A stretch of 64,000 nucleotides of DNA, from the NCBI RefSeq assembly GCF_018398425.1, contig NZ_JADPMV010000002.1, positions 186,001 through 250,000 on the forward strand. Reading direction: 5' to 3'. This DNA comes from Pseudomonas lalucatii. Lineage in GTDB: Bacteria; Pseudomonadota; Gammaproteobacteria; Pseudomonadales; Pseudomonadaceae. Made by a program: the position numbers and the translations under genes. The first letter of the stretch is position 1. Each line of letters opens with the position of its first letter. Positions 1-9,045 of the stretch are shown in pieces. Under the pieces are notes generated by a model. The model ran no database searches and was not told where the DNA came from. It saw only the letters and a program-made list of their open reading frames with translations.

Positions 1-398
1 TCGCGGGCCTGGTCGTACATCTCGCGGTAGACCTGGGCGCGATGCAGGGAGTCGAGCAGCTTGTTGTAGCTCGGCGGCATCTCCAGGGTCGCCAGGACGC
101 GGCGGCGCAAGGCCTCCGGCCACTCCGCACCGACCTGCTCATCGATCAGCAGCACGGGCAGGAACTCGTCCCAGGCCGCCAGCTCCTTGAGCAGCTCCAG
201 CATCCCGCCTTTGCCCTGCACACCGCCGACCAGCACGCTGAGCACGCCGCGACTGGACTCGAGATGCGCCACCGCATCGCGCCAGCCCGCACTGCCGCAG
301 GCGATGTGCTCCTCCCCCAGAAAGCTCAGGATGACCGTCAGGTCGCGACGCCGCTCGGAGTTATCGTCGATCAACAGAATCTTGGTTTCACGCCACAT
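1..398 (-). CDS. fleQ: Flagellar master regulator FleQ (N-terminal part)
   Basis: Only the first 132 codons lie in the window; the 3' end runs off the left edge. The protein opens MWRETKILLIDDN, the characteristic start of Pseudomonas FleQ, and continues as a divergent receiver-like (FleQ) domain with the EMPPSYNKLLDSLHRAQVYR stretch that leads into the AAA+ domain. FleQ is the sigma-54 enhancer-binding protein that starts the flagellar hierarchy and also binds c-di-GMP to control exopolysaccharide genes. Its place directly after the fliC-flaG-fliD-fliS cluster is the usual Pseudomonas order. The 248 bp upstream are AT-rich around 480-530 and probably carry its own promoter; I could not define it. 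Confidence 0.95.
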   Translation of the reverse strand, partial: MWRETKILLIDDNSERRRDLTVILSFLGEEHIACGSAGWRDAVAHLESSRGVLSVLVGGVQGKGGMLELLKELAAWDEFLPVLLIDEQVGAEWPEALRRRVLATLEMPPSYNKLLDSLHRAQVYREMYDQAR

Positions 399-646
399 GC
401 TTTTTAGGTCTTTTCCGGGGAGTGAACGAGGCGCGGACCGCCACACAGAAGAGGCGCCGGCAATTGGCCGCTAGTAAAGTCAATTTCACCGACACAGTCA
501 ATTTTATGGCGTGATTTTTTTGCTTTGCCGGACTCAGGGTCTAAGCGACTGTTAAAACAGAACGGCGTCTGCCCGGCCCAGCTCAGGCAAAACGGCCTGT
601 CCGGGAGGCCAGGGACAGGCGAAAGACGACCTGTAGCAAACCCTGC

Positions 647-943
647 TCAGCCGAACAGCTGGTAGACCTTCGCCCCCTGCTGGGACTGGTTCAGCTGGAT
701 CAGCTCGCCGGCCAAGCGCTGTTGCTCGGCCTGGCAGACGCCGACCAGCTCGCGATAGAGCTCGAGCAACTCCTGCATGCGCGCGCGCAGCGCGCCTTCA
801 TCTTGCTCGGCCTCGACCATCGCCTCGTCCACGGCTTGGCGGCACTGCAGGTCCAGCTCGCCAATCGCCGCCCAGTCGCGAGTAGCCAGGGCCGTACGCA
901 GGGCGCAACCGGTGTCTTCCAGGCGCTGGACAGTTGAACTCAT
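647..943 (-). CDS. fliT: FliT/FleP-like flagellar chaperone
   Basis: A 98-residue, all-helical, charged protein without a signal peptide or membrane segment. The start MSSTVQRLEDTG is preceded by a GAGGAG ribosome binding site 6-7 bases upstream; the longer reading frame has none. Position between the fliS genes and fleQ matches fliT (called fleP in P. aeruginosa), whose product is a small export chaperone that binds the filament cap FliD or acts in filament/pilus length control. Sequence similarity in this family is low, so the assignment rests on size, helical content and synteny. It is the last gene of the flaG-fliD-fliS-fliS'-fliT series; a weak inverted repeat (CCTGTCC/GGACAGG, about 597-618) follows it. 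Confidence 0.75.
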   Translation of the reverse strand: MSSTVQRLEDTGCALRTALATRDWAAIGELDLQCRQAVDEAMVEAEQDEGALRARMQELLELYRELVGVCQAEQQRLAGELIQLNQSQQGAKVYQLFG

Positions 944-972
944 GATCGCGCTCCTCGAAACGTCAAACTGCA

Positions 973-1353
973 TCACAGACCGATGGCATCCCAAGCGGTC
1001 TTCACCTCACGCAACAGCCCGGCAACCTCCTCGAGAGGCGCGGGATCGTTCTTCGCATTGGCCTGCAGCAGACGGCTAACCATGTATTGGTACAGGTTAT
1101 CCAGATTGGCGGCCAGCTCACCCCCCTGCTGCAGATCCAGGCCCTCGCGCAGGCCGCCGATGATACCGATCGCCTTGCCGATCAGCTCCCCCTTCAGCGC
1201 CGTCTGCTCGCGCTCCATGGCACCACGCGCCTGGGCGATGCGCGTCAGGCCACCCTCCATCAGCATCTGGATCAAGCGATGGGGGCTGGCATCCACAGCC
1301 TGGGCCTGAGTGTTGACGTTCTGATACTGCCGCATCGCAACCATAGCGTTCAT
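973..1353 (-). CDS. fliS: Second FliS-type flagellin chaperone (FliS')
   Basis: A 126-residue FliS-family protein. The start MNAMVAMRQYQNVNTQAQA with the following DASPHRLIQMLMEGGL block is the classic FliS N-terminus, which wraps around the C-terminal helices of flagellin and keeps it unfolded for type III export. The rest is the usual four-helix bundle (EGLDLQQGGELAANLDNLYQYM). A longer in-frame extension to 1431 exists but does not match the family. It lies directly downstream of another FliS paralogue (1536-1922), so the cluster has two copies. This copy is the closer match to canonical Pseudomonas FliS in its N-terminal motif. Confidence 0.9.
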   Translation of the reverse strand: MNAMVAMRQYQNVNTQAQAVDASPHRLIQMLMEGGLTRIAQARGAMEREQTALKGELIGKAIGIIGGLREGLDLQQGGELAANLDNLYQYMVSRLLQANAKNDPAPLEEVAGLLREVKTAWDAIGL

Positions 1354-1535
1354 GCCGTTGTGCTCCCGGTGTTCTCTCGCATTACCCCGGTTATCGGCAA
1401 CGCCGCCTCGAGCTTGAGGCCTGGAACACAACTATCCACACGAATGGAGCAAACAGCCGCCCATAACAAGAAAGACCTGCACGCACCGACTCCGGCACCC
1501 GTGCAGGTCTCTCTCAGCCCGACTGGAGTCCGCCC

Positions 1536-1922
1536 TCAGGCCGGCTCCGGCTCCACTTCCGGACCTATCGCCACCCAGGCGTCGCGAATCTGCACGATCA
1601 GCTGCTCGACCTCGAGAAGGCTGCGCGGCGTCTGATCCAGCGCCACGCCGGCGAGACGGCGGGTCATGTAGTCATAGAGCGCATCGAGATTTTCCGCCAG
1701 TTCGCCGCCCAGCTCTTTATCCAGGCTGGCCTGGAGCACACCGATGATCGACAGGGTACTGCCAACGGCTTCTCCGCGCACACCCGGAGCACCTTGCTGC
1801 TGGGCATGCAAAGCCAGCGATACGCGCTCCAGGGCGCCCTCCAGCAACAGGCGCACGGTCTGATAAGGCGTGATCGCCTGGCTGGTCTTGACCTGCTTGT
1901 AGGTGTTGATCGGGTCGCTCAC
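1536..1922 (-). CDS. fliS: FliS-family flagellin export chaperone, paralogue 1
   Basis: A 128-residue FliS-family chaperone with the core pattern [21 protein letters not shown] followed by [20 protein letters not shown], the helix that contacts flagellin. It starts just 3 bp after the fliD stop and is translationally close to it. The N-terminal motif ([14 protein letters not shown]) is more divergent than in the downstream copy, and the C-terminus is acidic and proline-rich. Two fliS genes in tandem are also known in P. aeruginosa (fliS, fliS'). They may serve different substrates, for example flagellin and cap or hook-associated proteins; that is inference. Confidence 0.88.
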   Translation of the reverse strand: MSDPINTYKQVKTSQAITPYQTVRLLLEGALERVSLALHAQQQGAPGVRGEAVGSTLSIIGVLQASLDKELGGELAENLDALYDYMTRRLAGVALDQTPRSLLEVEQLIVQIRDAWVAIGPEVEPEPA

Positions 1923-1925
1923 GAA

Positions 1926-3326
1926 TTAGCCGTCCTGTTTAACCACGCCCGGCAGGCTGCCAAGCGCTTGGGTCAATCGGGCACTGGTGTCGTTCAAACG
2001 CCCCACCAGCGCATCCATTGCATTGAACTGAGCGAACAGGCGGGCCTGCATCTGGGCCACGCGCCGCGTCAGGTCCTCTTTCTGCTTGTCGATGCCCGTG
2101 ATGGTCGTTTGCAGGCCCTTCATGCGCTGCTCCAGCACACCACCGGTCTGGATATAGCCGTCGATGCGCTTGTCCACCCTGCTCATCAAGCCGGTGTCGC
2201 CGGTGAAGAAAGTGCCGACCGCATCGAAGTTGTCGCTCAGGGCCTTGCCCAACTTGGTGTCGTCGATCTTCAGGGTGCCGTCTTTCTGGGTGGTGATGCC
2301 CAGGTCGGCCAGCACCCTGACACCCTCCTGCTCGGCCGGGTTGACCAGCTCGTTGCGCACGGCGCCCAGCAAGGTACGCACGGTCGCATCGCCGACCAGA
2401 CCTCCAGTCACCGGCGCCTTACCCTCGCCCACCGGGGTGACGCTGGTCAGCTGGTTGGCGGTACTGATGAGCTTGTTGTACGCCTCGACGAACTTCTTGA
2501 TGTTGGCGGTGACGCCTGTTTTGTCCTGGTCGACGGTCAGCGTCAGCGGCTTGTCCGCCTCGGTCTTGCCGGCCAGGGTGAGCGTCACCTCGGGAATGGC
2601 GCCGCTAACTGTGTTGCTCGGGCTCTTGAGTGCCAGGCCATCGATGGTGAACTCGGCATCGGCGGCCTGCTGCAGGTAGCCCGCACCATCGCCGGCCGAC
2701 TGAATGCTGCCGTCGAGTGCCAGGCTGGTCAGGCCGGCATCGGCGGTCTCGATGGAGATATCCTTGCCGGTGCCGGTTTCCTTGGCATTGAGCACCAGGC
2801 GCGACTTGCCGTCGGCCGGGTTGTTGATGACGTTGGCGGTGATGCCTTTGTCCTTGAGCGCGGTATTGAGCTTGTCGCGGATCTGCACCAGGGTATCGCC
2901 GGCGGCGATATCGACCTCGACCCCGGCATCGGCCGCGCCCAGCTTGACCGTCAGTTTGCCGTCGGCGGATGCGGCGAAGTCGCTGGCCAGTGCCGCCGTG
3001 GCGACCTTGCTGCTGCTGGCCAGCCGCTCGACGGTCATCTGGTAGCTGCCCGCCAACGCCGTCTTGCTCGCCGATGCGGTCAGCGCACCGGTATTGGACG
3101 AGGTGGCGCTGCGTTTCTCGAACAGCGTCAGGCTGTTGAGGTCCTTCATCGCCGTCTGGAACTCGCTCAGCGCGCCCTTGAGCTGGCCCAAGGCGGAGAA
3201 CTTGGTGGTGGAGGCTTTTTCCAGACGCGCCAGCTGCGCCTCCTTGGGGGCTTTTTCCGCACTGACCATGGCACTGACGATGCTGTTGATGTCGATGCCC
3301 GATCCGATACCCGTTATGCCTACCAT
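1926..3326 (-). CDS. fliD: Flagellar filament cap protein FliD (HAP2)
   Basis: A 466-residue FliD. The N-terminus MVGITGIGSGIDINSIVSAMV is the conserved FliD_N motif and the C-terminus (RVAQMQARLFAQFNAMDALVGRL) is the FliD_C coiled coil; both form the core under the variable cap domains D2-D3. FliD forms a pentameric cap that folds exported flagellin at the filament tip. In Pseudomonas it can act as an adhesin for mucin. The ATG at 3326 is chosen over an upstream GTG at 3335 because a GAGGTGGAG ribosome binding site fits it and the GTG would lie inside that site. It is followed at 3 bp by fliS, indicating coupled translation. Confidence 0.95.
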   Translation of the reverse strand: MVGITGIGSGIDINSIVSAMVSAEKAPKEAQLARLEKASTTKFSALGQLKGALSEFQTAMKDLNSLTLFEKRSATSSNTGALTASASKTALAGSYQMTVERLASSSKVATAALASDFAASADGKLTVKLGAADAGVEVDIAAGDTLVQIRDKLNTALKDKGITANVINNPADGKSRLVLNAKETGTGKDISIETADAGLTSLALDGSIQSAGDGAGYLQQAADAEFTIDGLALKSPSNTVSGAIPEVTLTLAGKTEADKPLTLTVDQDKTGVTANIKKFVEAYNKLISTANQLTSVTPVGEGKAPVTGGLVGDATVRTLLGAVRNELVNPAEQEGVRVLADLGITTQKDGTLKIDDTKLGKALSDNFDAVGTFFTGDTGLMSRVDKRIDGYIQTGGVLEQRMKGLQTTITGIDKQKEDLTRRVAQMQARLFAQFNAMDALVGRLNDTSARLTQALGSLPGVVKQDG

Positions 3327-3394
3327 CTGCTCCACCTCGTCATGGGGTTGACGCTTTCGCCTTCTGCTGCTGACTCAATCAAGAAACGTGCCGC

Positions 3395-3781
3395 TCAAGC
3401 CTCGGCCTTGAACAGCAGGCTGCGTACCTCGTCCAGACTCTCCGCCAGACGCAGGGCCTCCTCGGAAGGAATCTGCCGGATCACCTCGCCGGACACACCG
3501 TCGGTGACCTTGACCACCACGCGCCCCGTCGAGTCATCCAGATCGAAGTCCAGGTTGCGCTGAATGCTCTGGGCGAACTGCTTGATACTGGACACCGCCT
3601 CCTCCATCGGCCGGCGCTGCGCCTCGGCAGTCGGCTGCACAGTGGTCCCGCCTTGCCCGAGCGACGAAGGCGCCGGCTGTAGATCGGCTGCGCCGTCGCC
3701 CGCCGCCGTCGACGGCTCCGCACGCACGGCGCGCTCGGCGGCAAATACCGGGGCAATACCCTTTAGTCCATTGATATCCAT
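3395..3781 (-). CDS. flaG: Flagellar protein FlaG
   Basis: A 128-residue FlaG-family protein. The C-terminal 70 residues (about 60-128) carry the FlaG domain, ending in the pattern VVKVTDGVSGEVIRQIPSEE followed by a helix. The N-terminal half is low-complexity, rich in Ala, Pro and Gln. FlaG is a flagellin-like cytoplasmic protein linked to filament length control; the exact mechanism is unsettled. It sits between fliC and fliD as in other pseudomonads and is probably cotranscribed with fliD. Confidence 0.92.
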   Translation of the reverse strand: MDINGLKGIAPVFAAERAVRAEPSTAAGDGAADLQPAPSSLGQGGTTVQPTAEAQRRPMEEAVSSIKQFAQSIQRNLDFDLDDSTGRVVVKVTDGVSGEVIRQIPSEEALRLAESLDEVRSLLFKAEA

Positions 3782-3802
3782 GACCTCACCTCACATGGCA
3801 AG

Positions 3803-3833
3803 ACGGGGAGTAGCGCCTGGCACTACCCCCCGT
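3803..3833 (-). terminator. Hairpin between fliC and flaG
   Basis: An inverted repeat with 11-bp arms (one mismatch; acggggagtag / ctaccccccgt) around a 9-base loop lies just after the fliC stop. There is no clear U-tract on the minus strand, so it may be a partial terminator or an mRNA-stabilising 3' hairpin that keeps fliC message in excess over flaG-fliD. Confidence 0.5.
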
Positions 3834-3859
3834 GGTTCTAGCCTAAACGCTACGCCGGA

Positions 3860-5371
3860 TTAACGGAGCAGACTCAGTACCGCCTGCGGCAACTGGTTGG
3901 CCTGGGCCAGGATCGCCGTGCCGGCCTGCTGCAGGATCTGGTTCTTGCTCAGGTTAGCGGTTTCCACGGCGAAGTCGGTGTCCTGAATCCGACCGCGGGC
4001 AGCCGAGACGTTCTCCGAGATGTTCTGCAGGTTGGCGATGGTGTTCTCGAAGCGGTTCTGCGTGGCACCGAGAGCGGCACGGTTCTTGTCGATACCGGCG
4101 ATGGCGGCGTCGATCACCGAGATGGCGTTCTGCGCACCGGATGCAGTACTGATATCCACATCGGCCACCTTGGCCAGGGTAGAGATATTGGTGCCGGCAG
4201 CGGCAACAGTGGCGGCGTTAGCGCCTGCACTGGTCACCTGGAAGGCCCCGCTGCTATCCAGACGGATATTACCGGAAACCCGGGCACTGTCGGTTGCCGC
4301 AGCGCCGCCCGTGATGGTTTGAGTCGAGGCCGAGGCAGTGCCATCGTACGTCAGGGCCGTCAGCGTGGCAGTCTTCGTAGCACCAGAGTTGTCGAAGCTG
4401 GTGAAGACGATGTCATCGCCGTTTTCGCTGATGAACTCGATCTTGGAGTTATTGGCGGTCAGTGTCGCGGTAACACCCGTCTTGGAGCTCTGGGCGTTGA
4501 CTGCGGCAGCGAGGTCGCTCAGGTTGGTCGGATCTGCGACTACGGCGTTGATCGCAACCGCACCGCCCGTAGTGTCCCCGGTCAGGGTAAAGGACACGTT
4601 ACCGGCCGAACCCAGGTTGGACAGTTCCACACCGGTACGGGCATCGGCACTGACGCCCGTGGTACCCGATGTCAGGTTAATGGCAGAGGCTGCCGCAGCG
4701 GCAGAGCCGGCGCCGATGTTAGCGGTAGTCGCAGTACCGGATGGGCCGGTGATGGTCAGCGTGGCAGCCGCGCCACCGATGCCAGCGGCAGGCGGAGTTC
4801 CCGCAGCAGCCGAAGGAGCCACCACACCAACACCGGTACCGCCCAGGTTCACCCGGTTGGCACCGATGTCGCGGGCGCTGGACGAGTTGATCTGCACGGC
4901 GATGGTTTCGTTGGCGTTGGCGCCGACCTGGAACTGCTTGGTGCCGAACTCGCCGCTCAGCAGCTTCTGGCCACCGAAGGTGGTGGTTTCGGCAATACGG
5001 TTCAGTTCTTCTTTGAGCTGACCCACTTCCTGGTTCAGAGCCTGACGCTCAGTGGTCGAGTTGCTGCCGTTGGCCGACTGCAGGGACAGGTCGCGCATAC
5101 GCTGCAGGATGTTGGTGGACTGCTGCAGGGCACCTTCGGCCGTCTGCGCCAGGGAGATACCGTCGTTGGCGTTACGCACTGCCACGCCCAGGCCGTTGAC
5201 CTGGCTGGTCAGACGGTTGGAGATCTGCAGGCCGGCGGCATCGTCCTTGGCGCTGTTGATGCGGCTGCCGGTGGACAGACGCTGCAGCGAGGTGCTCAGC
5301 GCGTTGGAAGAGGCATTCAGATTGCGCTGGGTGTTGAGCGACGCGACGTTGGTATTGACGGTAAGAGCCAT
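3860..5371 (-). CDS. fliC: Flagellin FliC
   Basis: A 503-residue flagellin. Residues 1-140 are the conserved N-terminal D0/D1 region ([18 protein letters not shown], then [20 protein letters not shown]). The last 90 are the conserved C-terminal region ending [17 protein letters not shown]. The middle (about 175-410) is Ala/Thr/Gly-rich and variable, like a-type surface-exposed flagellin domains. A sigma-28 promoter lies upstream at 5464-5490, giving an untranslated leader of about 85 bases. No glycosylation island or second flagellin gene is visible next to it in this window. Confidence 0.96.
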   Translation of the reverse strand: MALTVNTNVASLNTQRNLNASSNALSTSLQRLSTGSRINSAKDDAAGLQISNRLTSQVNGLGVAVRNANDGISLAQTAEGALQQSTNILQRMRDLSLQSANGSNSTTERQALNQEVGQLKEELNRIAETTTFGGQKLLSGEFGTKQFQVGANANETIAVQINSSSARDIGANRVNLGGTGVGVVAPSAAAGTPPAAGIGGAAATLTITGPSGTATTANIGAGSAAAAASAINLTSGTTGVSADARTGVELSNLGSAGNVSFTLTGDTTGGAVAINAVVADPTNLSDLAAAVNAQSSKTGVTATLTANNSKIEFISENGDDIVFTSFDNSGATKTATLTALTYDGTASASTQTITGGAAATDSARVSGNIRLDSSGAFQVTSAGANAATVAAAGTNISTLAKVADVDISTASGAQNAISVIDAAIAGIDKNRAALGATQNRFENTIANLQNISENVSAARGRIQDTDFAVETANLSKNQILQQAGTAILAQANQLPQAVLSLLR

Positions 5372-5463
5372 GGTGGTGTCCTCCGAGGACTAGCGTGTTT
5401 GCCTGAGCGTGCGACCTTGGGTGGGCAGTGCCCAGGCACCCTTAAAGTTCGCATTCGTAATTT

Positions 5464-5490
5464 GTATCGGCGCTAGTGCCGGGAGCTTTA
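5464..5490 (-). promoter_or_regulatory. Sigma-28 (FliA) promoter of fliC
   Basis: On the minus strand the sequence reads TAAA, 15 bases, GCCGATAC, which matches the FliA consensus TAAA-N15-GCCGATAA in all but the last base. It ends 93 bp before the fliC start codon. Confidence 0.88.
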
Positions 5491-5548
5491 GGCTTTTTTG
5501 CGAGGATTTCGCAGAGTATTTTTTCTACAGTCTTGACAAGGACTTAGC

Positions 5549-5600
5549 CGAATAAGCCGCCTTTTGTCGCGACGATGGCAGGATATCGGCGGCTTATTCG
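5549..5600. repeat. 13-bp inverted repeat between flgL and fliC
   Basis: The arms cgaataagccgcc (5549-5561) and its exact complement (5588-5600) flank a 26-base loop. It lies downstream of the flgL stop and upstream of the fliC promoter. There is no U-tract, so it is either a rho-independent terminator of unusual form, a 3'-end stabiliser or a protein binding site. Confidence 0.6.
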
Positions 5601-5658
5601 CCCCGCCTGCAGAGTGGATTTGGCCGCTACGGGGCCCACCCTAGAGACGGACGCGGGC

Positions 5659-6915
5659 CTAGCGCAGCTGATTGAACAGGTTGAGGCTGCTGATCTTGAC
5701 GTAGCTCTGCTGCGCGGCCTCGAGGATGATCGACTGGAAGGACAGGCGCGACAGGGCTTCGGCGTAGTCCAGCTCGCGCAGGTCGGCCTGCACGCCCTGG
5801 TTGACCAGGCTGACGCCTTCGTTGTCGGTCTGGGTCGACTCGACGATATTGAGGCGCGCACCGATCTCGCCGCGCACACCATCGACGGTGGTCATGCCGT
5901 GGTCCAGGTTGGTCAGCGACAGCGCCACGGCATCGCGCAGCTGCAGGTTGCCTGCCGGGGTGTCGGTGCTGCTTTCCAGGGCCGTACGCAGAGTGGCGAT
6001 GGTGCTCAGGATGCCCTGCTTCTGCCGGGTCGGATCGGCCGTCACCTGGATGGTCTCGCCGCCCACCGCCACACCATCGAACTGTATGGCGACCCCGCGA
6101 AACACCAGCTTGTCACTCTTGCTCGGATCGCTATCCAGCTTGCCGCTGCCGAGCACCGGCGCAGGTGCCGCCGCGCCGATCTCGAACACCTGGTAACTGC
6201 CGGCATCGGGATTGCCGAAGACGATTTCCACGCCGGCCGCCGGGAATGGCGGGGTGCCGGAGAAGGCCACCTCGTCCTGCACCAAAGGCGCGGAGACTGC
6301 GAGGCCGGAGCCCGGCGGCGTGGCGGTGAAGGCTGCATCCAGGCGCCCGGCATTGACCACGTTCTCGAAGATCTTCTTGCCGCTGTCGCTGATCGCCAGA
6401 TCCAGCGAGCTGGCCACCTGCAGCTTGCGCTGGCCCTCGTCGCCAGCGTAGCTGTAGCTGCCGTCGGCCTGGCGCACGAAGGGCTGGGTCTTGCCCTGGA
6501 AGCCGGCGAACAGATACTCGCCGCGGGCGTTGCGGGTGTTCATCAGGCTGAGCAGCTCATCCTCGCGCTCGCCCAGTTCCGCGGCAATGGACTGGCGGTC
6601 GGCCTGGCTGAGCGCGCCGTTGCCGGCCTGCACCGCCAGTTCGCGCACCCGCTGGAGCACGGTATTGACCGAGTTGAGGGTCACTTCCTCCTGGGTCAGG
6701 CTGTTCTTCGCCGCGGTGAGGTTGTCCTTGTACTGGTTCAGCACGTTCTGCTGCTGTTCCAGTTGCAGCAGGCGCACCGAGGCTACCGGGTCGTCCGCCG
6801 GAGTGAGGATGCGGTTGCCGGTGCTGATCTGCTCCTGGGTGCGGGTGACATTGGCGTAGTTACGCTGCAGCCCCTGCACGCCGTTGTTGAACGCCTGAAT
6901 GGTGGAAATACGCAT
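5659..6915 (-). CDS. flgL: Hook-filament junction protein FlgL (HAP3)
   Basis: A 418-residue flagellin-like protein. The N-terminus MRISTIQAFNNGVQGLQRNYANVTRTQEQISTG and the C-terminal helix ending SSLNLFNQLR are typical FlgL. It forms the thin junction between FlgK and the filament. The start at 6915 is chosen because the family begins MRIST; the frame extends 13 codons further up without support. It is the last gene of the flgFGHIJKL unit. The region downstream carries the 13-bp inverted repeat that may end the transcript. Confidence 0.95.
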   Translation of the reverse strand: MRISTIQAFNNGVQGLQRNYANVTRTQEQISTGNRILTPADDPVASVRLLQLEQQQNVLNQYKDNLTAAKNSLTQEEVTLNSVNTVLQRVRELAVQAGNGALSQADRQSIAAELGEREDELLSLMNTRNARGEYLFAGFQGKTQPFVRQADGSYSYAGDEGQRKLQVASSLDLAISDSGKKIFENVVNAGRLDAAFTATPPGSGLAVSAPLVQDEVAFSGTPPFPAAGVEIVFGNPDAGSYQVFEIGAAAPAPVLGSGKLDSDPSKSDKLVFRGVAIQFDGVAVGGETIQVTADPTRQKQGILSTIATLRTALESSTDTPAGNLQLRDAVALSLTNLDHGMTTVDGVRGEIGARLNIVESTQTDNEGVSLVNQGVQADLRELDYAEALSRLSFQSIILEAAQQSYVKISSLNLFNQLR

Positions 6916-7017
6916 GGCTCGGGCCTCATGTGGCAGTCGGGGGACAGCAGCCATTGCTGCCGGCCGCCCCGCTGGACATCGGCGATTACCGCCTAGATGT
7001 CCGACTGTGCCGCCTAC

Positions 7018-9036
7018 TTATCTAAACGAACTGATCAGGGTATCGAACAAGGAACGGGCAACTTGAATGATCTGCGCCGAGGCATTGTAGTACTGCTCGA
7101 ACTTGATCAGGTTGGCCGCTTCTTCGTCGAGGTTGACCCCGGACAGCGCATCGCGGTTGTCCGTGGCCTGCTTGAGTATCGCCCCCGTGGCATCGCCGTC
7201 CTGACGGGCCTGGGCGGTCAGGGTGCCGACCCGCTCGACCAGATCGCCATAGCCATCGGAGAAGTTCACCCCGCTGCTGGCGGGAAAGCTCGGGTCGACG
7301 CCCACGGTCGCCTTGCCCTGCAGGTCGACCAGCTTCAGGCCGTTGCGGTTGTCCGAAACGCCATTGCTGTTGAAGGCCAGGGTAAAGGTGTCGCCATTTT
7401 CGGGACGGCCGCTGAGGGTGAAACTGACCCGGTTGCCGCCGCCCAGGTCCAACTCGTAGGTATTGGTCTGTCCCGGCACGAAGGCCCCGGCCGGCACCCG
7501 GGTCAGGCCCGCGACCGGCGTACCCGGCGGGCTCTCGAAGGCGCCGGCGCCGTTGTAGGTCAAGCCCTGCGGCAGGGCGGCGGCGATGGCCGCCGCGTTG
7601 ATCGGGCTGACGCCAGCGGCAATCAGGTCGGGTTGAGCGATCACGCCGTTGCCGCGGTTCTGCAGCGCCGCCTCGGCCCGCACCGGTGCGGCGAAGGCCA
7701 GCTGGTCAGGCTGATCCAGCGTCGCGCCGATGCTGCCGGCGCCACGTCGGGTCGGCTGCAGGAGGAAGCGGTCGCCGGCCGCAGGCGCCGACCCGAGCGT
7801 CACCTCGAAGCCCTGGCTCCGACCGCTGGCATCGGTGAAGCTCAGGGTCGCCGGATAGGCGCCGGGCGGATTGGGCGCCAGGGTCAGCGCCGCGCCATCG
7901 CTCAAACGACGGGCGCTGTAGTTGGCACCGTCAAATTCGAGGCGGTAATCACTGGTGGTCAGCACGCTGCTGTTGGTGATGTTCAGCGCCGGCTGGACGT
8001 TGCTGGTGTTGGTCGAAAAGGCGCGCACCCGCAGCGCCGCCTCCGCAGGGTCGTTGAAGTCGCCGAACAGCGCAGTGCCCACCTGCCCCTTCAGGTCCAG
8101 CCCCTGGCCGAGCTGGGTGTTGACCTGGTCGCTCACCGCCAGGGCCAGGCGCCCCAGGGCATTGAGCGTGCTATCCAGGGCCTCGGCGCGGTAGCGGATC
8201 AGCCCGCCCAACTCGCCACCGGTAATCAGCGAAGTGATCCCCTGGCGCGAGCCTCCGCTGACGAAGTCCACCTCGAAACGGGTCGGGTCGCCCTGCCCCG
8301 GCACTGCCTCCATGCGACTGGCGGTGGCACCCACCACCAGCGGCTGACCGGAGCCGACGAACAGGTTCAGCGAGCTGTCGTCCTGGGGCACCACCGTCAC
8401 GCCGACATAGGTGGACAGCTGGCGGATGGCCTCTTCACGGGCATCGAGCAGGTCGTTGGGCTGCTGGCCGTTGGAGGCGGCGACGGCGATGGCATTGTTG
8501 AGACTGGCGATGGAGGTGCTCAGCCGGTTGATCTGGTCGGTCACCGCGGTCATCTGCTTGTTGATGAAGCTGTTCTGCTCGCTGATCCGCTCGGACACCG
8601 TATTGAACCGCCGCGCCAGGCCTTCCGCCTCGGACAGCACCAGCTGCCGCGCGGGAATGTTCGCCGGATCCTCGGCGGCGGTCTGCAGGGACGAGAAGAA
8701 CTTCTGCAACGAGGGGGTGATGCCGGTGGTGGAGCCGGCCAGCAGCGAATCGAGCTGCTCGATCTGGCTCTTGTAGGCCTGCACGTCGCTGCTGAGGGCG
8801 GTGCTGCTGCGCAGCTGGGTGCTGAGGAACTCGCTGTAGCTGCGGCGGATATCGACCAGGCTGGTGCCCGAGCCGATATAGCCGGCACCGCTGAACTGCG
8901 GGCTGCGCGTCGCCTGCACCGTGTCCTGACGGGAGAAGCCCGGGGTGTTGACGTTGGTGATGTTGTGGCCGGTGACCGACAGCGCCGTCTTGTTCGCCGA
9001 CAGGCCCGACAGGCCGATATTCAGTAGGTCCGCCAT
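7018..9036 (-). CDS. flgK: Hook-associated protein FlgK (HAP1)
   Basis: A 672-residue FlgK with the N-terminal rod/hook domain MADLLNIGLSGLSANKTALS, the ANTPGF-like NTPGFSRQ motif near residue 32, a long variable middle, and the C-terminal SGVNLDEEAANLIKFEQYYNAS block. FlgK caps the hook and joins it to FlgL. The Ala/Pro/Gly-rich stretch around residues 380-560 is the variable surface-exposed part. It starts 9 bp after the flgJ stop. Confidence 0.95.
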   Translation of the reverse strand: MADLLNIGLSGLSANKTALSVTGHNITNVNTPGFSRQDTVQATRSPQFSGAGYIGSGTSLVDIRRSYSEFLSTQLRSSTALSSDVQAYKSQIEQLDSLLAGSTTGITPSLQKFFSSLQTAAEDPANIPARQLVLSEAEGLARRFNTVSERISEQNSFINKQMTAVTDQINRLSTSIASLNNAIAVAASNGQQPNDLLDAREEAIRQLSTYVGVTVVPQDDSSLNLFVGSGQPLVVGATASRMEAVPGQGDPTRFEVDFVSGGSRQGITSLITGGELGGLIRYRAEALDSTLNALGRLALAVSDQVNTQLGQGLDLKGQVGTALFGDFNDPAEAALRVRAFSTNTSNVQPALNITNSSVLTTSDYRLEFDGANYSARRLSDGAALTLAPNPPGAYPATLSFTDASGRSQGFEVTLGSAPAAGDRFLLQPTRRGAGSIGATLDQPDQLAFAAPVRAEAALQNRGNGVIAQPDLIAAGVSPINAAAIAAALPQGLTYNGAGAFESPPGTPVAGLTRVPAGAFVPGQTNTYELDLGGGNRVSFTLSGRPENGDTFTLAFNSNGVSDNRNGLKLVDLQGKATVGVDPSFPASSGVNFSDGYGDLVERVGTLTAQARQDGDATGAILKQATDNRDALSGVNLDEEAANLIKFEQYYNASAQIIQVARSLFDTLISSFR

Positions 9037-9045
9037 GCTTCAGCC

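Noticed and set aside
597..625. Terminator after fliT
   Set aside because: The CCTGTCC/GGACAGG arms have a loop of about 9 bases and no good U-tract; too weak to list as a feature.
1794..3563. Plus-strand 589-codon open frame opposite fliD
   Set aside because: It is a GC-rich antisense shadow; fliD on the other strand has clear family motifs, and this frame has none.
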